A program made the position numbers and the translations under genes. A stretch of 6,545 nucleotides of DNA from CBDUQI01 sp965369325 (GTDB taxonomy: Bacteria > Pseudomonadota > Gammaproteobacteria > Steroidobacterales > JBCBZW01): positions 1 through 6,545 of the forward strand of contig CBDUQI010000275.1 of assembly GCA_965369325.1 (NCBI GenBank), written 5' to 3'. Under the pieces are notes generated by a model. The model ran no database searches. It was not told the DNA's origin and saw only the letters and a list, made by a program, of their open reading frames with translations. Of the stretch, positions 1-5,833 are shown in pieces; positions within the stretch are counted from its first letter, which is position 1; every line of letters begins with the position of its first letter.

Positions 1-222
1 CTGCATTACTCTGATCGGGATTTCTACTCGCCGCCGCACTGGAACCGAGATCTGTGTGCCCGGGTTAACCTAGCCGGTGGCCAGTGCACGCCCCATGAGT
101 ATCGTGGCAACACGCATATCCTGCAGGTGAGCGAGCACACCTGGTTTTCGCAAGGTCACGTGCGCGCCGGGTTTGACCTTGCCCTGCAACGGGATGTCGA
201 GCTGTTCAACACACATCGATAA
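1..222 (+). CDS. Probable alpha/beta hydrolase, C-terminal fragment (5' end outside window)
   Basis: Frame 1 is open from the first base to a TAA at 220-222 and gives 73 residues with no start of its own, so this is the 3' end of a longer gene. The fragment resembles the last part of an alpha/beta hydrolase (dienelactone hydrolase or prolyl-oligopeptidase-like). It starts with HYSDRDFYSPPHW, where Asp7 (or Asp5) sits where the acid of the catalytic triad follows the penultimate strands. It continues through an amphipathic helix (RDLCARVNLAGG) to EYRGNTH, where His39 would be the triad histidine. It ends in an amphipathic helix. The nucleophile elbow (GxSxG) lies outside the window, so the substrate cannot be judged. 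The gene ends three bases before the stop of the convergent lipoprotein gene. The family call rests on the spacing of Asp and His and the GG...Y.G.TH pattern; it could be another hydrolase subfamily. Confidence 0.55.
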   Translation: MHYSDRDFYSPPHWNRDLCARVNLAGGQCTPHEYRGNTHILQVSEHTWFSQGHVRAGFDLALQRDVELFNTHR

Positions 223-225
223 CGG

Positions 226-1944
226 CTACAGCGCTGGGTGTTCGATCAATACTCGCTGATTGGCGCTGACCACGCCCAGGTCAGTGCGCTGTCCGTCAGG
301 CCACTCCACCCTCAGCGCATCCACCTGGGCCGCCTGGCCTATACCGAACACAGCGTCGAGCGGATTCTGCGACACGAAATTGCTGCCGACCGTGAGCTCT
401 CGCATTTGCGTCTCGCCGCCAACGGTGATGTGTACCCGCGCACCAGCCGCGTAGGTATTGGGCGGCAATCCGTTTAAGCGCACGGTCACAAAGTTGTTAC
501 CGCTGTGGTCGTTACGAAACAGACGGCCGCCGTTTTCCGCCTCGCTGCTCCACAAGAAAATATCGATGTCGCCGTCGTTATCAAAGTCAGCGCAAACGAC
601 GCCTCGTCCCTGGGTGCTGTCATCCAGACCAAGGCTGGCCGCTCGATCCAGAAAACCACCGCGGCCGTCGGCCATAAAGGCTCGACTGGTATCCACGTCA
701 AATGCCTCGTTCATATCGAACGGCCAACCGTTGGTGTGATACAGATCCAACCGACCATCGTTGTCCAAATCGGCAAAACAAGCCGCCCAGCCCCAGCTAC
801 CGTCGGCCACGCCGACGGTCTCGGTGACGTCGGCAAACTGGCCATTGTCGTTGCGATACAAGCGATTCCCATTCGGAATGGCACCACCACTGGCGCGAAA
901 GATACTGGTGACGAACCAGTCCAGATCGCCGTCCTGATCGTAGTCGCCCAGCGCCGAGCCCATGCCGTTGGTCTCGGTGATCACCGCCACATCAGTACGG
1001 TTGTCGAAGGTGCCGTCCCCGTTGTTCACAAACACCATCGACGTATTGAAATCTGCTGCTATCACAATATCCGGATAAAGGTCCTCGTTGATACGGGCGA
1101 ACGAGGGCGCGAAGGTGTGGTCGGTATCGGCTGGCACCGCCCTCGGATCGGGCAAATTGATAATGCTCGGCGACAACCCTGCCTCCACGCTGACACTTTC
1201 GAAACGAAGCTGACTCGACGTGCTGACATTGCGCCACAGATGCTCGGTATCGCCAGGCGCGTCGGTACTCCTTGGCGTACCCCAGTGCGCCAGAAGGAGA
1301 TCCAGATCGCCATCTAGATCATAATCACCGAAGGCCGCCGAGAGGGTTTGCCTAGCCCCCAAAACGTCCAGCCCGGAGCCCTGCGTCACATCTGAGAACG
1401 TCCCATCACCGTTGTTGAGATATAGCCGGCTGGCGTCGCCGAGCACGCCGCCAGCAAATAGATCCAGGTCGCCATCACCATCCATATCGGCAAAGGTCGG
1501 GCCGCTCAGGCGCGGGTACATCCCATCCGCATTTGTCGTTGCCAGCCCTGCAGCCCCGGCAAGTTCTTCGAAGCGATTATCGCCGACGTTGCGGTACAGT
1601 AAGTTCGGGCCGATGTCGCCGCGGCTCACAAACAGATCAACCAGGCCATCGTTGTCATAATCGCCCGCGGCCACGCCACCGGCCAGAAATGGAACGTCAA
1701 ATGGATCGCCTGGAGTGTCGTCCTGAGTGGTGGAAAACGCGACCGGAAAACTGATTCCGGTCAGATCGGTGATGTCGACGAATTGCTTGGCGGTCGGCGC
1801 CGGATCAGGTGGTGGCGTTGGCGTGGGCGGCGGCGTACCGGAAGCGCCATCACCGCCGCCTCCGCCGCACCCGACCAGTAGGGCCAACACAACAAGCGTC
1901 GGCATCGCAGCGCTTTGGATCACGCCCGCACGAGGGCGCGGCAT
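226..1944 (-). CDS. FG-GAP/VCBS beta-propeller lipoprotein with C-terminal ASPIC/UnbV domain (CRTAC1-like)
   Basis: Predicted surface or periplasmic lipoprotein of 572 residues from the start chosen here. The signal peptide is MPRPRAGVIQSAAMPTLVVL followed by ALLVGC, with two Arg in the n-region and the lipobox LVGC. Cys26 is the lipidated residue and Gly follows it, so there is no Asp inner-membrane retention signal. A Gly run and a Pro/Thr linker (27-51) lead to the propeller. Calcium-loop repeats of the FG-GAP/VCBS type are seen near residues 95 (DYDNDG), 153 (DMDGDGDLD), 207 (DYDLDGDLD), 334 (DYDQDGDLD), 392 (DLDNDGRLD) and 453 (DFDNDGDID). A degenerate one (INEDLYPD) near 285 makes seven, enough for a seven-bladed propeller. 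Residues 482-572 match ASPIC/UnbV (GARVHITVGG, RVEWPDG). In-frame ATGs at 1977 and 2052 are possible starts, but they make an unusually long n-region and none has a good ribosome site. Family members are extracellular and often of unknown function; adhesion or matrix roles are inferred. The gene is monocistronic here and divergent from the SnoaL pair. Confidence 0.9.
   Translation of the reverse strand: MPRPRAGVIQSAAMPTLVVLALLVGCGGGGGDGASGTPPPTPTPPPDPAPTAKQFVDITDLTGISFPVAFSTTQDDTPGDPFDVPFLAGGVAAGDYDNDGLVDLFVSRGDIGPNLLYRNVGDNRFEELAGAAGLATTNADGMYPRLSGPTFADMDGDGDLDLFAGGVLGDASRLYLNNGDGTFSDVTQGSGLDVLGARQTLSAAFGDYDLDGDLDLLLAHWGTPRSTDAPGDTEHLWRNVSTSSQLRFESVSVEAGLSPSIINLPDPRAVPADTDHTFAPSFARINEDLYPDIVIAADFNTSMVFVNNGDGTFDNRTDVAVITETNGMGSALGDYDQDGDLDWFVTSIFRASGGAIPNGNRLYRNDNGQFADVTETVGVADGSWGWAACFADLDNDGRLDLYHTNGWPFDMNEAFDVDTSRAFMADGRGGFLDRAASLGLDDSTQGRGVVCADFDNDGDIDIFLWSSEAENGGRLFRNDHSGNNFVTVRLNGLPPNTYAAGARVHITVGGETQMRELTVGSNFVSQNPLDAVFGIGQAAQVDALRVEWPDGQRTDLGVVSANQRVLIEHPAL
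229..501 (-). other. ASPIC/UnbV domain region
   Basis: The C-terminal roughly 91 residues of the lipoprotein run from GNNFVTVRLNG through AAGARVHITVGG, LTVGSNFVSQNP and FGIGQAAQVDALRVEWPDGQ to the stop. The pattern of a hydrophobic strand, G-A-RV, G-FxSQ, FGIG and V-WPDG is the standard signature of the ASPIC/UnbV domain, which follows FG-GAP propellers in CRTAC1-type proteins. Its molecular role is not established. Confidence 0.85.
1792..1866 (-). repeat. Low-complexity Gly then Pro/Thr linker of the lipoprotein
   Basis: Directly after the lipidated Cys the protein reads GGGGGDGASG and then a Pro/Thr-rich run (TPPPTPTPPPDPAPT). In DNA this is a GC-rich, strand-biased stretch of GGC/GGT- and CCN-type codons. 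It is a flexible tether between the lipid anchor and the propeller, as is usual for surface lipoproteins. Such tracts can vary in length between strains; no exact tandem array of a fixed unit is seen. Confidence 0.75.
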
Positions 1945-2003
1945 CGGCTTGCCGACTGACTCGCCACGCCGACTCATCCGCGTGCTTAAGTACGCCGGGT
2001 GTA

Positions 2004-2032
2004 TCGACAGATAGCCGCCAAGCGGGCAGAAT
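2004..2032 (+). promoter_or_regulatory. Candidate sigma70-type promoter for the SnoaL gene pair
   Basis: TCGACA at 2004-2009 matches five of six bases of the -35 consensus TTGACA. After a spacer of exactly 17 bases, CAGAAT at 2027-2032 matches four of six bases of TATAAT. Transcription would start near 2039-2040 and leave a leader of about 32 bases containing the GGAG site at 2058. The spacing and position are good, but the -10 is weak and such matches arise by chance. Confidence 0.35.
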
Positions 2033-2057
2033 GTACTTCGAATGCAATTCATCTACC

Positions 2058-2061
2058 GGAG
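2058..2061 (+). promoter_or_regulatory. Ribosome binding site of the first SnoaL gene
   Basis: GGAG at 2058-2061 lies 10 bases before the ATG at 2072. It supports that start over the in-frame ATG at 2126, which has no purine-rich site upstream. An ATG at 2065 is in another frame and closes early. Confidence 0.65.
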
Positions 2062-2071
2062 TATATGAAGC

Positions 2072-3211
2072 ATGAGCGCACAGGCCAAGCCCCCCCGGAT
2101 CGCAGCTCCGCTGACCCGCACTCATATGCCCACCGACTATCGCGTGTCGTTGGATAACTATACACGGCGCGGCACACCGTACGAGGCACGAATACCGACG
2201 GATTTCGGGCCGCAACAATCCCTGCGCGGCTTCGAGCAAACCTACCGAAACATCATCGACTACATCGTGCGCATCACCTACAAGATCTGGGAAGATCGCG
2301 ACGTCGAGTACATCGGCGATACCTACTGCGATGCCTCACAGGTGTTCGATGACTACGGGTTGCAGCATGGTTGTCAGAAAATTATCCAGGACACTCACCA
2401 CACGACCGGGGCATTCTCCGATATCAAGCTAATCGCGGATGAAGTCGTCTGGGCCGGCGACGATGAGGTGGGGTTCCATACTTCTCATCGCACCCTCATT
2501 CGCGGCACCAACGACGGCGACAGCCGCTATGGGCCGGCCACCGGCAAAACAATTGACGTGCTGGTGATAGCCAACTGCGTTGCGCTCGAGAATGAGATAT
2601 TCCTGGAGCATGTGCTGTACAACAACTCAAGCATGTTGCAACAGCTGGGGCATCGACTCGAAGACCTGGTGCCTGGGCTCGTCGCCTCCGCCCCGGCCGG
2701 CTGGCCACGCGACCAAGCCGTTTGGGATCAGCTACGGGCGGCGGCTCGACCCGAGCAGCCCCTGTCGGTCGCCTCGCCAATAGACGGGTTCGATGTGGAC
2801 CGCTTCATCCGCAATACCTTCGATCAGCTATGGCACCAACGCGACACCGACGTGTTGGCGCAAGCGTATGCGCGTGACTTTCCGTTCTGCGGCCCAACTG
2901 ACCGCGCATTTTCCGACACCGCCGCCTATCGCCAGTTGATCCGCTCAGTCAGACAGGCGTTGCCCGATTTGCAGGGCCAGGTGGATGAGGTCTATTGGAT
3001 GGGCAATGAGCACGAGGGGTATCTGAGCAGTGTGCGCTGGAGTGCGGAGGCGACCCACTCGGGGGCAGGCATGTTTGGCGAACCAACGGGCAAGCCCGTG
3101 CAGCTATGGGGGATATCCCAACAGGAAATCCGCCACGGCAAAATCCGCCGGGAATGGATGCTGTTTAACGAGCTGGACGTCATGATGCAACTCGCCACCG
3201 GAGCGCAATGA
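2072..3211 (+). CDS. Two-domain SnoaL-like (NTF2-fold) protein, first of pair
   Basis: This 379-residue protein has no signal peptide or membrane segment and is predicted cytoplasmic. It contains two SnoaL-like domains of the NTF2 superfamily, a cone-shaped fold used by polyketide cyclases, small isomerases, hydratases and ligand-binding proteins. Domain 1 spans about 50-195 and domain 2 about 238-375. They are recognisable as an internal duplication: KIWEDRD...YIGDTYCDA against QLWHQRD...LAQAYARDF, ADEVVWAG (122-129) against VDEVYWMG (304-311), and GPATGK (154-159) against GEPTGK (336-341). Each copy is followed by a strand pair with hydrophobic, acidic and aromatic residues and a closing L.Q.. 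helix (MLQQLG, MMQLATG). A Pro/Ala-rich linker (201-235) joins the domains. A typical SnoaL protein is about 130-150 residues, so this is a double-length form. The stop overlaps the start of a second two-domain SnoaL gene, which suggests joint action. The reaction and substrate cannot be read from the sequence. The start is supported by GGAG at 2058. Confidence 0.8.
   Translation: MSAQAKPPRIAAPLTRTHMPTDYRVSLDNYTRRGTPYEARIPTDFGPQQSLRGFEQTYRNIIDYIVRITYKIWEDRDVEYIGDTYCDASQVFDDYGLQHGCQKIIQDTHHTTGAFSDIKLIADEVVWAGDDEVGFHTSHRTLIRGTNDGDSRYGPATGKTIDVLVIANCVALENEIFLEHVLYNNSSMLQQLGHRLEDLVPGLVASAPAGWPRDQAVWDQLRAAARPEQPLSVASPIDGFDVDRFIRNTFDQLWHQRDTDVLAQAYARDFPFCGPTDRAFSDTAAYRQLIRSVRQALPDLQGQVDEVYWMGNEHEGYLSSVRWSAEATHSGAGMFGEPTGKPVQLWGISQQEIRHGKIRREWMLFNELDVMMQLATGAQ
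3200..3203 (+). promoter_or_regulatory. Ribosome binding site of the second SnoaL gene, inside the end of the first
   Basis: GGAG at 3200-3203 lies 4 bases before the ATG at 3208 and 7 bases before a second in-frame ATG at 3211. The better spacing favours 3211, which makes a one-base TGATG overlap with the stop of the upstream gene. The ATG at 3208 makes an ATGA overlap of four bases. Either arrangement allows translational coupling. Confidence 0.6.
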
Positions 3212-4233
3212 TGAGTGACCTGCAAGCCCATAAGACCACCGCGCTGGCTTACTTCGATACGTTGGAACGCATCGAGCCGGCCGATTTGGCTAAGGCGCTC
3301 TCGCAGCACACAGCACCCGGGTATCGCTTTCGGGGCGTACACCCGTTTAACGAACGGGACGGCGTTCACGCCACCGTCGAGGCTGTGTGGCAACCCATGC
3401 GCCACGCATTAGCCGGCCTGCAGCGCCGCCAGGACATCTTTATGGCCGGGCGAAATCTTATCGACGAGACCATCTGGGTGACCAGCATGGGCAAGTTTAT
3501 GGGGTTGTTCGACCATGACTGGCTGGGCATCCCCGCCACCGGCAAGATTGCACTGCTGCCGTATTGTGAGTTTTGCCGGGTGCAAGGCACAACCATCATC
3601 GAGTCTGCGTTATGGGTGGACCTGATCAGCCTGATGAAGCAGGCGGGATTGCGCCCGCTCCCAATGCAGACCGGCGCGGAGATCATTAACCCAGGCCCGC
3701 GCACCGGGGACGGTCTCATGTTTGGCCCACAGGATGCCGGCGAATCGCAAAAGACCCTGGATCTGATCATGGCGATGTGCAACGACCTGGTGGGCGACGG
3801 CATGGAGTCCTCCTCGGACATCCTGCGCCGGACCTGGCATGAGGACATGCTCTGGTTTGGCCCCAGCGGCATCGGTGCCACTTACACCGTCGAGCGCTAT
3901 CAACGTCAACACCAACATCCCTTTAGCGTCGGTCTGGAGAATTTGGTGTTTAACGGCCATGTGCTGGAGCACGCCGAGGGCAACTATGGCGCATGGTTCG
4001 GCTGGCCGAACCTCAGCATGCAGCAGGGCGAGGGCTTCATGGGACTGCCTGCGTCCGAGCGCCCCACTGAAATGCGGGTGGTTGATGTGTATCGCCGCGA
4101 CGGCGACAAGCTGGCCGAGAACTGGATCTTTATCGACGTACTACATTACTTGAAACTGATCGGCATTGATGTACTGGCCCGCTGCGAATCGCTACGCCCG
4201 CACGCACAGACGCCGCTTGTCAGGGTCAGATAG
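3208..4233 (+). CDS. Two-domain SnoaL-like (NTF2-fold) protein, second of pair
   Basis: This protein has 341 residues from the ATG at 3208, or 340 from the ATG at 3211. It is cytoplasmic, with no signal peptide or membrane segment. It carries two SnoaL-like domains: domain 1 about 5-150, with GIPATGKIALLPYCEFCRV (107-125) and a closing helix DLISLMKQAGL, and domain 2 about 180-328, with WHEDMLWFGPSGIG (210-223), GLPASERPTEMRVVDVYRRD (279-298) and ENWIFIDVLHYL. The ENW.FID.......L.GIDVL ending is typical of SnoaL-like proteins annotated as NTF2 family or ester cyclase. The P-x-TGK motif seen in the other three domains of the pair is replaced by PASER in domain 2. An inter-domain segment (155-180) is Gly/Pro-rich. 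The gene is coupled to the gene before it and ends with an 8-base convergent overlap with the symporter. The function is unknown: isomerase, cyclase, hydratase or ligand-binding roles are all possible. Confidence 0.8.
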   Translation: MMSDLQAHKTTALAYFDTLERIEPADLAKALSQHTAPGYRFRGVHPFNERDGVHATVEAVWQPMRHALAGLQRRQDIFMAGRNLIDETIWVTSMGKFMGLFDHDWLGIPATGKIALLPYCEFCRVQGTTIIESALWVDLISLMKQAGLRPLPMQTGAEIINPGPRTGDGLMFGPQDAGESQKTLDLIMAMCNDLVGDGMESSSDILRRTWHEDMLWFGPSGIGATYTVERYQRQHQHPFSVGLENLVFNGHVLEHAEGNYGAWFGWPNLSMQQGEGFMGLPASERPTEMRVVDVYRRDGDKLAENWIFIDVLHYLKLIGIDVLARCESLRPHAQTPLVRVR

Positions 4234-5833
4234 CGGCCTGCGCCACCCACAGGCCGGCAACGCACAGCACGAAAAATACCAGTAACCCGTAACTGGCCTT
4301 GTCGACCTTGCCCGACACCACGTACCAACCGTCTTGCATCAAAGGCGCCCCGCTACGCTCGGCTTCCTGCAGCTGGCCTTTGACCGTGTAGGGCGAGTAC
4401 TCCGATTGAAAGCCGTCCAGCAGCACGCTGGCCACCCAACCCACCACAATGCTGACGATACCCCCAAGCGCACAATACCAAGGCCACGCCACATCCAGGT
4501 TGAACTCCACATACCACAAGGCTAAAAAGCCCGCGGCCACCCCGATCAGCAGTCCGCGCTCGCTGGCATGCTTGGAGAAAAATCCCAGCCCGTACATGGC
4601 AAGTTTCGCCCCCACAAAAAACGATCCAATCTTACTCAGCACCTCAAGCACTGAGCCACCGCTCTTGGTGAATGCAATCGCCGGGATGATGATGAACAGC
4701 GCCCAAAAAAGGGTGAACCATCGAGAGGCTTTGAGGTAATGTTCCGGCGACTTGTTTTTGCGCCAGAACTTTTCGTAAAAATCGATAGTGGTGACGGTGG
4801 CCATGGAATTCAAACTGGAATCAAGGCTAGACATGGACGCGGCGACTATCGCCGCAGTCACGACGCCCATCAATCCGGGAAAGCCTATGGTCGCCACAAA
4901 ATCGAGCACAATCAGGTTTTCGTTGTCGAAGACTTTACCCTGGTAATGCGCGTAGAACAGGATGCCCATGCCAAAGAACAGCACGAATACAAAGAACGCC
5001 ACGTAGCCCATCAGGATATAAGATTTTTTCGCATCACCCAGAGTTTTGGCGGTGAGCGTTCGCTGAACCATCATCTGATTAACCCCGTACACCACGACAT
5101 GATAGATGGACATCGCCACTACCCCGGTCCAAATCGTGCCCACTGTTGACGGATCCAAAGAGGTTTCAAACGGGTTGGTTTTCCCGGCCTGTTTCAGATT
5201 CTGCAGCGTGCCGTGGAGGCCGTCGGGCAGCTCGCCGACCAGCAGCACCAAGATGATGCCCGCACCAATAAACAAAATGCCAGTTTGAATCACATCGGTC
5301 CAGATCACCGCGCTGATCCCGCCCAGCGTCGTATACGTGACTGCTACCATCGCCACAATCAAAATAGCGGGCACTACACCGATGCCGGTAATAAACTCCA
5401 GCACCAATGCGGTGGTGTAGAGCATGATGCCCGAGTAGGCGATATTGCCGAACAGGAATACCCCGGACATCACCGTGCGCGAGGCAATGCCAAACCGCCG
5501 CTCAAGATAATCGAAGATGGAGGCGCAGCCGCTGTTGTAGAAGAAAGGTAAAAACACGGTGACCACCACAAAAATCGCAATCGGGTAGTTAATGTGGATG
5601 AAGATAACGGAGAATCCCTCCGCGTAAGACCAGGCCGGTCCGCCCAGAAAGCTTAGCGCACCAACGTAAGTGGCCACCACCGACACGCCAATGGCCCACC
5701 ACGGCGTTGTACGCTGACCCAGAAAATAATGTTCGGCAGTCTGCACACGCCGGCTCAGCACTGCACCCAGCACCAATGTGCCGATGATGTAGGCGATTAC
5801 AATCGTCCAGTTGAGCACGCCGAATTCATTCAT
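4226..5833 (-). CDS. Sodium:solute symporter (SSS/SLC5 family)
   Basis: Inner-membrane Na+-coupled transporter of 535 residues, close to the usual SSS length, with about 14 hydrophobic segments. Family marks, in order: a first segment at 8-28; YFLGQRTTPWWAIGVSVVAT (36-55), the classic SSS block; WTDVIQTGILFIGAG (178-192); and TAAIVAASMSSLDSSLNS (326-343) in the core helix corresponding to TM8 of vSGLT. In that helix Ala332, Ser335 and Ser336 align with the AxxSS of the Na2 sodium site of vSGLT, so sodium coupling looks intact. A soluble stretch (about 475-510) precedes a final C-terminal segment. The open frame extends upstream to 5938, but the ATG at 5833 has AGGA 8 bases before it and begins right at the first segment, so the upstream part is rejected. 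The start overlaps the end of the sulfotransferase gene by 8 bases, which suggests an operon. The substrate (sugar, carboxylate or other organic solute) cannot be assigned. Confidence 0.92.
   Translation of the reverse strand: MNEFGVLNWTIVIAYIIGTLVLGAVLSRRVQTAEHYFLGQRTTPWWAIGVSVVATYVGALSFLGGPAWSYAEGFSVIFIHINYPIAIFVVVTVFLPFFYNSGCASIFDYLERRFGIASRTVMSGVFLFGNIAYSGIMLYTTALVLEFITGIGVVPAILIVAMVAVTYTTLGGISAVIWTDVIQTGILFIGAGIILVLLVGELPDGLHGTLQNLKQAGKTNPFETSLDPSTVGTIWTGVVAMSIYHVVVYGVNQMMVQRTLTAKTLGDAKKSYILMGYVAFFVFVLFFGMGILFYAHYQGKVFDNENLIVLDFVATIGFPGLMGVVTAAIVAASMSSLDSSLNSMATVTTIDFYEKFWRKNKSPEHYLKASRWFTLFWALFIIIPAIAFTKSGGSVLEVLSKIGSFFVGAKLAMYGLGFFSKHASERGLLIGVAAGFLALWYVEFNLDVAWPWYCALGGIVSIVVGWVASVLLDGFQSEYSPYTVKGQLQEAERSGAPLMQDGWYVVSGKVDKASYGLLVFFVLCVAGLWVAQAAI

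Larger units (their letters stand above)
1945..2071. other. Divergent intergenic region between the lipoprotein and SnoaL genes
   Basis: This is the only real intergenic space in the window, about 127 bp between the chosen starts, or 94 or 19 bp if the lipoprotein begins at 1977 or 2052. It must hold the promoters for both directions. One candidate sigma70 promoter faces right. No convincing promoter could be found facing left, and no obvious palindromic operator was seen. Confidence 0.6.

Noticed and set aside
223..240. Terminator between the hydrolase and lipoprotein genes
   Set aside because: Only three bases separate the stops, and no stable hairpin with a T-run is visible around them.
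505..1317. Long open frame of 270 codons on the + strand inside the lipoprotein gene
   Set aside because: It is antisense to the propeller repeats. The complement of the Asp/Gly-rich codons lacks stops, and the translation (Val/Ile-rich, repeated VVIKV or VVAQR patterns) shows no family feature.
2062..2067. TATATG as a -10 box upstream of the first SnoaL gene
   Set aside because: It lies between the GGAG ribosome site and the start codon, so a transcript from it would lack the ribosome site. The candidate at 2004-2032 is better placed.
3366..3881. Open frame of 171 codons on the - strand inside the second SnoaL gene
   Set aside because: It is fully antisense to a well-supported gene, has no ribosome site or recognisable domain, and has a biased composition rich in Ser, Pro, Met and Arg.
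4212..4237. Inverted repeat GCCGCT ... AGCGGC with a 14-base loop at the convergent junction, considered as a bidirectional terminator
   Set aside because: The stem has only six base pairs, the loop is large and there is no T-tract on either side, so it is within chance expectation.
4739..5149. Open frame of 136 codons on the + strand inside the symporter gene
   Set aside because: It is antisense to conserved transmembrane segments. Its His/Gln/Glu-rich translation is what the complement of hydrophobic codons produces.
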